Positions 16,435-25,624 of a stretch of 64,000 nt of DNA are shown piece by piece. Each line of letters starts with the position of its first letter. Positions within the stretch are counted from its first letter, which is position 1. The notes under the pieces were generated by a model, which was not told where the DNA came from, did no database searches, and saw only the letters and a list, made by a program, of their open reading frames with translations. Both the position numbers and the translations under genes were made by a program. Source of the stretch: Bacteroidales bacterium (GTDB taxonomy: Bacteria; Bacteroidota; Bacteroidia; Bacteroidales; UBA7332); assembly GCA_028687995.1 (NCBI GenBank), contig JAQTZA010000005.1, forward strand, positions 124,001-188,000, in the 5' to 3' direction.

Positions 16435-17487
16435 ATGACTACTCCAAAAAAGAAAATAGTAATCGCTGTAACCGGCTTGAATGCCATCGACAGTCCGGGA
16501 CCGGGTGTTGCGGTGATTCGTGCCATTCGTGAGTGCGAAGATTTTGAAGCTCGCATCATTGGTCTATCTTACGAATCGTTGGAACCGGGATTGTACATGC
16601 ACGATTTGGTGGACAAAACCTACCAAATCCCTTATCCATCAGCAGGAACAGATACCCTGTTGGGACGGTTGACACACATTCACGACATTGAGGAGTTGGA
16701 TTTGATTATTCCAAATTTCGATGCGGAATTGTTCAACTTCATCAAACTGCGCAATAAACTCAAAGAGATGGGCATTGCCACCTTCTTGCCCGACCTCGAT
16801 CAGTTCGAAGCGCGCGACAAAGTGAAACTCTATGAGTTTGGGAAGAAACACGACTTGATGGTGCCAGCCGATAAAATCATCTTTCAAGCAAAAGAATTGG
16901 TAGAAACGGCGAAAGAGCTTGACTTCCCATTGGTAGTGAAAGGGAAATTTTACGATGCGATTATCGCAAATACACTGGAGCAAGCCGAAAAAGCATTTTA
17001 TAAACTGCAAGCCAAATGGGGATTACCCATTATTGTGCAAGAGTTTATCAACGGTACGGAAATCAACATTGCTGCGTTGGGCGATGGCGAAGGTAATACG
17101 ATTAGTGTGATTCCGATGCGCAAGCTTTACATCACTGATAAAGGTAAAGCGTGGGCAGGCATTACGCTCGACGATGACCGATACATCGATTTGGCAAAGA
17201 AGTTTATCAAAGCCACCAAATGGCGCGGCGGTTGCGAATTGGAAATTATGCAAACAGCAGACGGCAAACCTTATATTATGGAGGTGAATCCTCGCTTTCC
17301 AGCATGGATATACCTTACCGCAGCAGCCGGACAAAATCAACCTGCATCACTTGTGAAAATGGCGATGGGCGAAAAAGTAGAACCATTCACCGATTACGAA
17401 GTGGGAAAAATATTTGTCCGATACGCCTGGGATTTAATCACCGACATCAGCGAGTTTCAACAAATATCGGGAACGGGAGAATTATAA
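16435..17487 (+). CDS. ATP-grasp ligase
   Basis: The 350-residue protein has an N-terminal Rossmann-like pre-ATP-grasp domain (IVIAVTGLNAIDSPGPGVAVIRAIRE, then LDLIIPNFDAELFNF), a central ATP-binding lobe (LDFPLVVKGKFYDA, LPIIVQEFINGTEINIAALG) and the metal-binding end (GCELEIMQTADGKPYIMEVNPRFPAW). This layout follows carbamoyl-phosphate synthase-like ATP-grasp enzymes, which join a carboxylate to an amine or other nucleophile through an acyl-phosphate. The substrate is unknown. It starts 1 nt after the PqqD-like gene and is followed, after 46 nt of repeat-like DNA, by a PLP decarboxylase. Together they look like a small biosynthetic module. Confidence 0.85.
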   Translation: MTTPKKKIVIAVTGLNAIDSPGPGVAVIRAIRECEDFEARIIGLSYESLEPGLYMHDLVDKTYQIPYPSAGTDTLLGRLTHIHDIEELDLIIPNFDAELFNFIKLRNKLKEMGIATFLPDLDQFEARDKVKLYEFGKKHDLMVPADKIIFQAKELVETAKELDFPLVVKGKFYDAIIANTLEQAEKAFYKLQAKWGLPIIVQEFINGTEINIAALGDGEGNTISVIPMRKLYITDKGKAWAGITLDDDRYIDLAKKFIKATKWRGGCELEIMQTADGKPYIMEVNPRFPAWIYLTAAAGQNQPASLVKMAMGEKVEPFTDYEVGKIFVRYAWDLITDISEFQQISGTGEL

Positions 17488-17488
17488 T

Positions 17489-17518
17489 AATGTGCCAATT
17501 TATTAATATGCTAATTAT
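17489..17518. repeat. Short dispersed repeat between ATP-grasp and decarboxylase genes
   Basis: AATGTGCCAATTTATTAATATGCTAATTA uses the same words as the spacers at 7245-7275 and 55285-55310 (here in fragments GTGCCAATT, AATATGC). Confidence 0.4.
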
Positions 17519-17533
17519 CTAATTTTAAAAATC

Positions 17534-18895
17534 ATGGAAAAGCTAAGATATGAAAGACCAATCATCAAGAAAATGAACACTGGTCTGATGAATAAATTCG
17601 GAACACGCACAGAGTACGAACCCGTAACGCACATCGAAAGTGTTCCCGTAAAAAGTTTGATTAAAGAATACGGATCTCCACTGTTTGTGCTTTCCGAAAA
17701 ACAGATTCGCCGCAACTATCAAAACGCAACACGCATCTTCAAAACACGTTATCCAAAAGTGCAATTTGCGTGGTCGTACAAAACCAACTACATGAACGCT
17801 GTTTGTCAAGTGTTTCATCAAGAAGGCTCGTGGGCAGAGGTGGTTTCGGGTTTCGAATACGAAAAAGCATTGGGAAATGGTGTTCCAGGAAACAAAATCA
17901 TCTTCAACGGTCCTGATAAAACCGACGAACAATTGGTAGCTGCGGCTCGCAATAATTCGTTGATTCACATCGATCACTACGACGAACTTTATTCCTTAAT
18001 TAAGTTAAGCGAAGAGCATAATCTTCGTCCAAGAGTGGCCATTCGTATCAATATGGATACCGGTATTTATCCGAAATGGGATCGTTTTGGATTCAACTTC
18101 GAGAACGGACAAGCGTGGAATGCAATCACACGCATCATCAACTCCACAAACCTTGATTTGGTTGGTTTGCATTGCCACATTGGCACCTTTATGCTGGCAC
18201 CGTCGGCGTATGGTATTGCTGCCAAAAATCTGTGCGAATTGACTTGGAGCATCAAAGAGAAATACAACAAAGTGTTAGAATACATCGATCTAGGCGGTGG
18301 ATTTCCTTCAGAAAACACATTGAAAGGAGCATACCTACCGGGTTCAGATACAGTACCTTCGATTGATCAATTTGCCGATGCTATCACCGATGTGATTTTG
18401 GGTTATGGATTTAAGCAAGAAGATCTGCCACTGTTGATTTTGGAAACAGGTCGTGCGCTGATTGACGATGCCGGGTTCTTGTTGGGTTCGGTATTGGCCA
18501 CCAAACGTTTGTCGGATGGACGACGGGCAACGGTTCTCGATTTTGGTGTAAATTCACTGTTTACTGCTTTTTGGTACGACCACAAAGTGAGCCCAGCGCA
18601 AGCTTTTGGCAATCACACCGAAGAGATGGTCCTTTATGGACCTCTATGTATGAACATCGACATCGTACGCGAAAGCATCACCATGCCGCTTCTTGAAAAG
18701 GGTAACCATCTCGTTGTGCACAAAGTGGGTGCCTACAATATGACGCAATGGATGCAGTTTATCACCCTTCGACCAAACATTGTCATGATAGATACGGATA
18801 ATAAAACTCACGTCATTCGCAAAGCAGAAACACTCGAATACCTCGAACTGAATGAGCAAGTTCCAGAGCATTTAAAGCAAAATCCGTTAAAATAG
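17534..18895 (+). CDS. Fold-type III PLP-dependent amino acid decarboxylase (LysA-like)
   Basis: The 453-residue protein has an alanine-racemase-like barrel and a beta-domain. The PLP lysine is Lys83 in WSYKTNYMNA. Other family motifs follow: GLHCHIGTFM, YIDLGGGFPSE (phosphate-binding glycines), LILETGRALIDDAG and VLYGPLCMNIDIV with the cross-subunit Cys. Diaminopimelate decarboxylase proper is usually near 400 residues and has CESGD at the last site, where this protein has YGPLCMNID. A different diamino or modified amino acid substrate is therefore likely. An N-terminal extension of about 40 residues precedes the barrel. It belongs to the PqqD/ATP-grasp gene run. Confidence 0.82.
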   Translation: MEKLRYERPIIKKMNTGLMNKFGTRTEYEPVTHIESVPVKSLIKEYGSPLFVLSEKQIRRNYQNATRIFKTRYPKVQFAWSYKTNYMNAVCQVFHQEGSWAEVVSGFEYEKALGNGVPGNKIIFNGPDKTDEQLVAAARNNSLIHIDHYDELYSLIKLSEEHNLRPRVAIRINMDTGIYPKWDRFGFNFENGQAWNAITRIINSTNLDLVGLHCHIGTFMLAPSAYGIAAKNLCELTWSIKEKYNKVLEYIDLGGGFPSENTLKGAYLPGSDTVPSIDQFADAITDVILGYGFKQEDLPLLILETGRALIDDAGFLLGSVLATKRLSDGRRATVLDFGVNSLFTAFWYDHKVSPAQAFGNHTEEMVLYGPLCMNIDIVRESITMPLLEKGNHLVVHKVGAYNMTQWMQFITLRPNIVMIDTDNKTHVIRKAETLEYLELNEQVPEHLKQNPLK

Positions 18896-18915
18896 TTAAC
18901 TTTGGCAAAACTTAA

Positions 18916-18945
18916 TCAGACCTAATTTTACAAAAATTGGGTCTG
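18916..18945 (+). terminator. Hairpin between the decarboxylase and urea-transporter/M23 genes
   Basis: TCAGACCTAATTTT (18916-18929) pairs with AAAATTGGGTCTGA (18932-18945), one G-U pair, loop of 2 nt. The following sequence (AATTTCTAAG) is only mildly T-rich. It may be a partial terminator or a transcript-stabilising hairpin inside the operon. Confidence 0.5.
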
Positions 18946-18976
18946 AAATTTCTAAGTTAATCACAAATACAAATAC

Positions 18977-21169
18977 ATGAATAAAGCAATCGCAGCTTTT
19001 CGCCAAACCATATTACCAGCTACACTCAACAGCTATTCGATTATCTTCTTCTTCAACAATAAATTGTTGGCGGTAGTAACGATGTTGGTGACTTTTTTCA
19101 ACATCTTTGCTGGTGTGAGTGGTCTTATTGCGGTATTGGTGAGCGTATTAGTTGCCAATTCGATGGGAATGAATAAACTGCAATTAAAGAGTGGTTTGTT
19201 TAGCTTCAACGCTTTGTTGGTGGGTATCGGTATGGGCACGTTCTTTGAGCCCAGTTGGGTGTATCTCAGTTTGTTGCTTATCGCAACAATGCTTTCGTTG
19301 ATTCTGTCGGTCACATTCAATGGTTGGTTTGGGAAATATGGGTTACCTTTTCTCAGCCTTCCGTTTGTGTTTACGTTTTGGTTCATCGTGCTGCCTTCGT
19401 CTCAGTTCGAAAATCTGGGATTGACTCAAAGAAATGTTTATTGGATGAACGAGGTGTATGCAATCGGTGGAAATTCGATGTTGCAATTTTTTCAAACCAT
19501 CGATTCACTACCGGTTCATCAAATGGTGGATATCTATCTACGCTCATTGAGCTCTATCTTTTTCCAAGACAATCTGATTGCAGGATTGTTGATTGCCGTC
19601 ACCATTTTGATTTGTTCGCGCATCACATTTTCACTGACAATTATCGGCTTTCTATCTGCCTATTTTTTCGCCCAATTTTCGGGCTCAGAGGCTGCCAGTA
19701 TCAATTACTATAACATTGGCGCCAACTATATGATGGTGTCGATAGCTATTGGTGCTTTTTTTGTTATTCCTTCCAAATATTCCTATTTATGGTCTATTTT
19801 GTTGGTGCCACTCACGTCATTGATTTTGCTTTTTATGAGCAAATTTTTCGGTTTCATACAATTACCAGTCTTTTCACTTCCATTTTCGTTGGTTGTTATT
19901 TTGTTTCTCTATTTCTTGATTTTGAGAGCCAATCCTTCTAAACTGAAACTGACACAAATTCAACACTATTCGCCCGAAACCAATCTTTATCTTTTTAATA
20001 ACAACAAAGATAAAATTGCGCATCAACTCTATTTTCCATTTCAACTTCCTTTTTGGGGAAAATGGAGGGTCTCGCAAGGTCACGACGGTGAATATACACA
20101 CAAAGGTGAATGGGGGAAGGCGTTCGATTTTATGATTTACGACGATATGCAGAAAACGTACTCTACAAATGGACTACTCTGCGAAGATTATTATTGTTAC
20201 AATAAACCCATTACTGCACCGGCAGATGGTATCATTGAAGATATTATTGACAACATTGATGATAATGCCATTGGGAAAGTGAACACGACCAACAATTGGG
20301 GAAACACGATCATTATCCGCCATTTGTCAGGATTATACACCCAACTATCGCATTTACGCAAAGGTTCGTTTAAAGTGGCGGTGGGCGATTTTGTGAAACA
20401 AGGTGATTTGCTGGCAAATTGTGGTAATTCAGGACGTTCTCCTGAGCCGCATCTTCATTTTCAAGTGCAGGGTTCGCCCCTTTTGGGTGCGATTACATAC
20501 GATTATCCATTTTCGTATTATGAAAAAGAGGGTGCTTTAATCCAATTTTCTAAGCCTAAAGAGAACGAAACAATCTCTGGTATTACGATGAATAAGCTGC
20601 TTCGCACTTCGTTTGATATTATTCCGAATACGGTATTGAAGTATAGTTATGTGAACTCAAAAGGAGAATCTGTTGAGGAGAAATGGGAAGCGTATACCGA
20701 TGCTTATAATTACAAATATCTCTATTGCAAAGAGACCGAATCGACTGCCTATTATGTGAACGACAACTCCATGTTCTATTTCACTGCTTTTTATGGAGAT
20801 AAAAAATCGTTGTTGTACTATTTTTATTTGACAGCTTACAAAGTTTTTCTGGGCGAATATGAGAATATTGCGGTAAAAGAGTCGATGCCACTCAATATTA
20901 TTGAGAATAAAAAATTAAGTATTTGGCTGCAAGATTTTGTGGCACCTTTCTTTACCTATATTCGGGCGTGGTACACCATCAAATGCGAAACCGATGGCAA
21001 TCCATTTGCAAAAGAGAAACTGCGGTTGCATACCAACATTCAAATGTCAAGCTTTGGAAAAACTCGTAAGATTGGAACAGGGAAAATAGATTTGCAGAAT
21101 GGTCGCATAGTGGCATTTAGTTATAAATCAGGGACAGTTAATATACAGGCACAATGCGTAAAGGATTAA
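18977..21169 (+). CDS. Urea-transporter-like membrane domain fused to M23 (LytM) metallopeptidase
   Basis: The 730-residue protein has two parts. Residues 1-320 are about ten membrane helices of the urea transporter (UT) type, with repeated NSMGMNKLQLKSGLFSFNALLVGIG-like text (NALLVGIGMG near residue 79). Residues about 345-520 are a LytM peptidase: His375 and Asp384 in THKGEWGKAFDF, His459 in QLSHLRKG, and His492/His494 in EPHLHFQVQG, with GDLLANCGNSGRS between. A 210-residue beta-rich tail with no known motif follows. The peptidase should lie outside the inner membrane and either cleave or bind peptidoglycan cross-links. Start ATG 18977. The end overlaps the next gene by 16 nt, showing tight coupling. 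Confidence 0.82.
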   Translation: MNKAIAAFRQTILPATLNSYSIIFFFNNKLLAVVTMLVTFFNIFAGVSGLIAVLVSVLVANSMGMNKLQLKSGLFSFNALLVGIGMGTFFEPSWVYLSLLLIATMLSLILSVTFNGWFGKYGLPFLSLPFVFTFWFIVLPSSQFENLGLTQRNVYWMNEVYAIGGNSMLQFFQTIDSLPVHQMVDIYLRSLSSIFFQDNLIAGLLIAVTILICSRITFSLTIIGFLSAYFFAQFSGSEAASINYYNIGANYMMVSIAIGAFFVIPSKYSYLWSILLVPLTSLILLFMSKFFGFIQLPVFSLPFSLVVILFLYFLILRANPSKLKLTQIQHYSPETNLYLFNNNKDKIAHQLYFPFQLPFWGKWRVSQGHDGEYTHKGEWGKAFDFMIYDDMQKTYSTNGLLCEDYYCYNKPITAPADGIIEDIIDNIDDNAIGKVNTTNNWGNTIIIRHLSGLYTQLSHLRKGSFKVAVGDFVKQGDLLANCGNSGRSPEPHLHFQVQGSPLLGAITYDYPFSYYEKEGALIQFSKPKENETISGITMNKLLRTSFDIIPNTVLKYSYVNSKGESVEEKWEAYTDAYNYKYLYCKETESTAYYVNDNSMFYFTAFYGDKKSLLYYFYLTAYKVFLGEYENIAVKESMPLNIIENKKLSIWLQDFVAPFFTYIRAWYTIKCETDGNPFAKEKLRLHTNIQMSSFGKTRKIGTGKIDLQNGRIVAFSYKSGTVNIQAQCVKD

Positions 21170-22341
21170 TCCTATTTTTATTTATATTTTCGATTTCTAT
21201 TCATGCAAAACAAAAGATTGATTTTCAATCGACGGATAGCATTACTTACCAATGTTATTTGAATGGTGAGTGGGATTACTTGTTGAGTGTGGGAAAAGAG
21301 GCTCTGGATCATGATATTGATTTTAAGCGACTTCGCCAACGAATGGGGTATGCTTACTTTGTGAAGCAAGACTATTTTGCCGCCAAATCGCAATATCAAA
21401 AAGCGATTGAGTTTGATGAAGGAGATGAAGAGACACGACTATATCTCTATTATTGTGGACTCAATTTGGGTGATGATGATTTTTCTCGCTATCACGCTGG
21501 ATCTATTACAAAAGAAACGAGAAAAGGAATGAATATTTCTACCATAAAACCCATCGATTTTGTTGATTTTGAATTCAATAAAAAGACCAATAATAGCACA
21601 CTTCGTTCCAATCCTATCTATTCGAGAATAGGAGTAAACACGCAATTAGGATATCGACTTAGCTTATATCAATCGGTATCAAATTATTCTCAATCGGTGG
21701 TATTGAATCCAACTTCATCGAGCAATGGAATGGATATTTATTCAAATGCTCCGACAACACAAAAGGAATATCACGTTGCGTTGAAATATCTCTTGAGCTC
21801 TCACACCTCATTGTATATGGGTTATCATTATGTAAACACAGTAGTAGATACAATGTCGTTTGGAGGGAATCTTTACTTTGGTGGGTTCAATACAAAAATA
21901 GACCGTTTTCACTTTGGAATGAACGCCTCTTGGTTGAAAAACATGATGGGCTCGTATAAGCAAATTGGTGTGTCGGGTGGAGTAGTGCTTCCTGTAGAAG
22001 GAAATGTTTATTTCCATACTGTCATAAATCGAATGATTGCTTCAGGCAATAAATCGAATACAATTTTTTCACAATCTGTGGGCGCAAATATTGGGCGTAA
22101 TCTTTGGGCGGAGGGTAATATTACGCTGGGTAATATTAAGAATTATGTAGATAACAATGGTCTTTATGTTTATAATACTTTAGACCCAACAGTTTTCAGA
22201 ACAGGAGCAACACTTTTTTGGAATATTACGCCGAAAATGACTCTTATAGGCAACTATATTTTTGATCAAAAACAATACGAAAGCAACACCAATTACTATT
22301 ATCAACAATCATTTTTAGGAGGAATAAAATGGAAATTTTAA
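21154..22341 (+). CDS. Outer-membrane protein with TPR N-terminus and beta-barrel
   Basis: The 395-residue protein has a signal peptide (MRKGLILFLFIFSISIHA), then TPR-like helices at about residues 35-105 (LLSVGKEALDHDIDFKRLRQRMGYAYFVKQDYFAAKSQY in parts), and from about 150 a beta-barrel with alternating strands such as YRLSLYQSVSNYSQ, HVALKYLLSSHTSLYMGYHYV and a terminal SFLGGIKWKF. The last residue is Phe, typical of barrel insertion. It overlaps the UT-M23 gene by 16 nt and is itself overlapped by the next TPR gene by 13 nt. This indicates one transcript and probably one envelope complex. Its cargo is unknown. Confidence 0.72.
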   Translation: MRKGLILFLFIFSISIHAKQKIDFQSTDSITYQCYLNGEWDYLLSVGKEALDHDIDFKRLRQRMGYAYFVKQDYFAAKSQYQKAIEFDEGDEETRLYLYYCGLNLGDDDFSRYHAGSITKETRKGMNISTIKPIDFVDFEFNKKTNNSTLRSNPIYSRIGVNTQLGYRLSLYQSVSNYSQSVVLNPTSSSNGMDIYSNAPTTQKEYHVALKYLLSSHTSLYMGYHYVNTVVDTMSFGGNLYFGGFNTKIDRFHFGMNASWLKNMMGSYKQIGVSGGVVLPVEGNVYFHTVINRMIASGNKSNTIFSQSVGANIGRNLWAEGNITLGNIKNYVDNNGLYVYNTLDPTVFRTGATLFWNITPKMTLIGNYIFDQKQYESNTNYYYQQSFLGGIKWKF

Positions 22342-22949
22342 GAAAGACAGCAATCGCAATTAGTTTTGCATTCATGCTATTTAGTGCGCAAGCGCAGAGT
22401 TCGGCAGTGGTTCAGGCTGCATTTACCAAAAGCTATGTGTCGGAGCAAGCTGGCAATTATATGGCAGCAATTAGTGATCTCAAATCGGTCTATAACGTAT
22501 CCGATTACACCACCAACATTCGTTTGGGATGGCTCAGCTACTTGGCAAAACAATACACCGAATCGATTCGCTATTACGACATTGCTATTAAACTAAAGCC
22601 GTTTGCCATTGAAGCTCGTTTTGGCTGTGTGAAACCCCTCAGCGCTATCGAAAGTTGGGAAAAGGTAAAAGGTCACTATCTGCAAATTCTGAAGATTGAC
22701 CCAAAGAACGTAACAGCGAATTATTGGTTGGGAGTCATTTATTACAATCGTAAAGATTACGCAAACGCCGCTAAACTGTTTGAAATCAATGTCAATCTTT
22801 ATCCGTTGGATTATGACTCAGTGATTATGCTAGCATGGTCGAGACTTTTTCAAGGTAAACAGGCTGATGCCAAAGTGTTATTCAATCATGCGTTGGTAAT
22901 TCGCCCGGGGGATAGCTCAGCCTTAAGCGGGATGAAGCAACTGAAATAG
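22329..22949 (+). CDS. Periplasmic TPR protein
   Basis: The 206-residue protein has a signal peptide ending MLFSAQAQ and then four TPR-like repeats (for example YMAAISDLKSVYNVSDYTTNIRLGWLSYLAKQ in parts, YTESIRYYDIAIKLKPFAIEA, NYWLGVIYYNRKDYANAAKLF and QADAKVLFNHALVIRPGDSSALSGM). It probably acts as a scaffold in the periplasm. It overlaps the preceding barrel gene by 13 nt and is the last gene of the unit. A strong terminator follows 21 nt after the stop. Confidence 0.72.
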   Translation: MEILRKTAIAISFAFMLFSAQAQSSAVVQAAFTKSYVSEQAGNYMAAISDLKSVYNVSDYTTNIRLGWLSYLAKQYTESIRYYDIAIKLKPFAIEARFGCVKPLSAIESWEKVKGHYLQILKIDPKNVTANYWLGVIYYNRKDYANAAKLFEINVNLYPLDYDSVIMLAWSRLFQGKQADAKVLFNHALVIRPGDSSALSGMKQLK

Positions 22950-22970
22950 ACAAACCCTTGTTTCAAAATG

Positions 22971-23013
22971 AAACCTCTTCATTGGACAAAGTATCCAATG
23001 AAGAGGTTTTTTT
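22971..23013 (+). terminator. Very strong terminator closing the PqqD-to-TPR operon
   Basis: A perfect 16-bp stem joins 22971-22986 (AAACCTCTTCATTGGA) to 22994-23009, with a 7-nt loop and a 7-T run. Confidence 0.9.
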
Positions 23014-23198
23014 ATTTTCACGCAATATGTTGATTATAATTAATATAGATAAGGCTTAGATTAGAGATTTTAACAGAAAAAAAGATAGTTATGTTACTTA
23101 ATGTGTTATTTTTACAAAACCAATTTCTTTTTAACGCTAGCCTTGCCACCAGGCTGTGTTTTGTTTACTTATTAGACCTAACATTAAAAGTAAATATA

Positions 23199-24062
23199 AT
23201 GAAAACACTACTTACCATTGTGGCATTTTTCTTCGTCACTCTTATCTTTGCGCAAACTGTCATCGTTTCCGATGATCCTTCTTACACTGCAGGAGCAACC
23301 TCCGCTGTTCTTGATGTAAAATCTACCAATAAAGGATTTCTCTTACCACGTGTAGCAGACACAACTGCTGTTTCATCTCCAACTGCTGGCTTGATGATCT
23401 ATGACACTACTAATAAAAAAGTGTGGTTGTATTACAACAATCAGTGGAATACTTTTTTGAATAATGGTAGTGGATCGAATGGGATCACCATAAATGCTGA
23501 TGGTACATTTATTCTGAATGGAAGTGCAACTACTTGGGATGATTTGCGTGTCTCTCCAGATGCCGTAAAAGCAGGTGCAAATGTGACGCCTCTATGGGCT
23601 GATTTTGCGAATAACATTCAGCTTTGGCATTTTGAAAATGCAAAAATTCAGAGTGTAACTTTTTTGGTACAAATGCCACACAATTGGAAAGAAGGAACAA
23701 CAATTTATCCTCACGTACATTGGGCGCCACAAGTCACAGGTACAGGAAATGTAGAGTGGCAATTTGAGTACACGTGGGCTAATCTAGGAACCATATTTGG
23801 GTCACCGATTACCATTGTCTCATCAACGTCACTCGCTTTTTTGGGTGGTCCCGAAGCAAAAAAGGTTCTTATAACACCTTTCCCTTCAACGGGAGTAGGA
23901 ATTGATGCGACAGGAAAAACGCTCAGTAGCATGATGGTTTGTAGGTTGACAAGAAATGGTACAGCAACAAATGATACTTATGCAGGTGACGCCGCATTTT
24001 TAGGGTTCGATTTCCACTTTGAAATCAATTCGTTTGGTAGTTCGCAAGAATATATAAAATAA
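23199..24062 (+). CDS. Secreted surface protein of unknown function
   Basis: The 287-residue protein has a signal peptide (MKTLLTIVAFFFVTLIFAQ) and then AVLDVKSTNKGFLLPRVAD and GLMIYDTTNKKVWLYYNNQW. That N-terminal text is found at the start of many Bacteroidota exported adhesin- or tail-fibre-like proteins. The C-terminal two thirds is beta-rich, with IYPHVHWAPQVTGTGNVEWQFEY, and has no assigned function. An ATG at 23091 opens the same frame but would bury the signal peptide 36 residues in, so 23199 is chosen. The next gene starts 8 nt downstream, so they form a pair. Confidence 0.65.
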   Translation: MKTLLTIVAFFFVTLIFAQTVIVSDDPSYTAGATSAVLDVKSTNKGFLLPRVADTTAVSSPTAGLMIYDTTNKKVWLYYNNQWNTFLNNGSGSNGITINADGTFILNGSATTWDDLRVSPDAVKAGANVTPLWADFANNIQLWHFENAKIQSVTFLVQMPHNWKEGTTIYPHVHWAPQVTGTGNVEWQFEYTWANLGTIFGSPITIVSSTSLAFLGGPEAKKVLITPFPSTGVGIDATGKTLSSMMVCRLTRNGTATNDTYAGDAAFLGFDFHFEINSFGSSQEYIK

Positions 24063-24070
24063 CAAGTAGA

Positions 24071-25624
24071 ATGAATGTAGTGAGTCGAAATGTTTTACTT
24101 TCGGTGTTTTTATTGGCGTTGTTAATCATTCCAAAGAAACTCGATGCCCAGGGACTGGTTGTTCCTGTCGGTACATATATTTCTGTTCCATCAGATGCCA
24201 ATATTCGACTAGGATCATCTGATTCACTCACCATACAATCTACCGCTTCAGGTACAGGTTCGTTGATTAGTAACGGAACTTTTACTGGAGCCGCCAAAGT
24301 ACAACGATATATGACCGGTGCCAAATGGCACATTGTCTCTTCTCCAGTTTCGGGACAAAGTTTCACCAATTTCATTTTAGATGGAGCAAACAATATTCCG
24401 TGGTTGAGTGGAACCAATCCAGTGCAATATGGAATTATGGAGTACGACGAAGCCAACGATAAATGGAGTACGCCATTTATTGCTGCCAAGTCGGGCGACT
24501 TTGTTACTTCACAAGGTTATAGTGTCCGAAATCGCGCCGATGGAGTGATGACGTTTAAAGGCAGCGGCATACTCACAGGCAATCAAACCGTAACACTCAT
24601 TCGTGGAAAATATGGTTGGAATTGTATTGGTAATCCTTTCACTTCAGTAATTCAGGTCAAAGGGCTTGGTGGAATTTTGGCTGACAATCTTAATAATTTA
24701 GATCAAAATTATGCAGGAATATATGTGTGGGACGAACAACCAAATTATAATAATTCTGGTTTGAAAAAAGATTATCGGATTCATTGCAATACACCTTATA
24801 CGTTTCCATTCTCGATTCAAGAAACTGCTGATACATATATTGCGGTAGGACAAGGGTTTTTTATGAAATCGAAGACTGGCGGTGGAACATTTACATTTAC
24901 ACAGGCAATGAAAAGCCATCAATCAGGAGTCGCATTTCGGTCTGCCAACGAAAGTTGGCCGGCAATACGATTGCAAGCAAATGGAAATAATTTGGTTTCA
25001 ACGACTGTTGTTGCATTTGGAAGTGAAATGACAAATGGTTTAGATCCATCGTTCGATGTGGCCATGTTGAAAGGAAATCCGAATTTTGCCCTTTTTACCC
25101 GATTAGTGGAGAGTGACGGTCTCGACTATGCCGTGCAAGCACTTCCCGAAACATTTGATGATGATGGGATGATAGCTATTGGTCTTGATTGTGCCGTCGG
25201 TGCAGATATTACGTTTAAATTAGAACAGGCGTTTCTACCTACCGATAGCAAGGTGACTTTAGAAGATAGGCAGACATCTACGTTTACTACCTTTGTGGAT
25301 GATCAGACAAGCTATACGACAAATATAGCTACCAATACAAAAGGAATTGGTCGGTTTTATCTTCACATTACCAATTTGGGAACAGGAATAACAAGCAACC
25401 AATCCAATAGATTTCTTGTATATGGCAATGGTGATAGAATTCTTCTGAAAGGGAATTTTCGAGAAGTTACAGAAGTTACGATTTATACTACGGATGGAAA
25501 ATTTGTAGAGAAAATTACACCTAAAGAGGACGTTATTTTACAGACAAAATCGCACACTCGAGGCGTTTATATCGTTAGAATAGACGGAAATAATATTCAC
25601 TCGTCGCATCGAGTTTTGTTATAA
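24071..25624 (+). CDS. Secreted protein with type IX secretion sorting domain
   Basis: The 517-residue protein starts with a signal-like hydrophobic stretch (NVLLSVFLLALLIIPKKLDAQ). The body is beta-rich and has no catalytic motif that I recognise. The last 75 residues look like a T9SS type A C-terminal domain: FLVYGNGDRILLKGNF, VTIYTTDGKFVEKI, then SHTRGVYIVRIDGN and a short basic end. T9SS cargo is exported across the outer membrane and the domain removed or anchored. The gene ends exactly where the convergent S41 peptidase gene ends, with no space between the two stops. Surface display is the likely fate. Confidence 0.75.
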   Translation: MNVVSRNVLLSVFLLALLIIPKKLDAQGLVVPVGTYISVPSDANIRLGSSDSLTIQSTASGTGSLISNGTFTGAAKVQRYMTGAKWHIVSSPVSGQSFTNFILDGANNIPWLSGTNPVQYGIMEYDEANDKWSTPFIAAKSGDFVTSQGYSVRNRADGVMTFKGSGILTGNQTVTLIRGKYGWNCIGNPFTSVIQVKGLGGILADNLNNLDQNYAGIYVWDEQPNYNNSGLKKDYRIHCNTPYTFPFSIQETADTYIAVGQGFFMKSKTGGGTFTFTQAMKSHQSGVAFRSANESWPAIRLQANGNNLVSTTVVAFGSEMTNGLDPSFDVAMLKGNPNFALFTRLVESDGLDYAVQALPETFDDDGMIAIGLDCAVGADITFKLEQAFLPTDSKVTLEDRQTSTFTTFVDDQTSYTTNIATNTKGIGRFYLHITNLGTGITSNQSNRFLVYGNGDRILLKGNFREVTEVTIYTTDGKFVEKITPKEDVILQTKSHTRGVYIVRIDGNNIHSSHRVLL

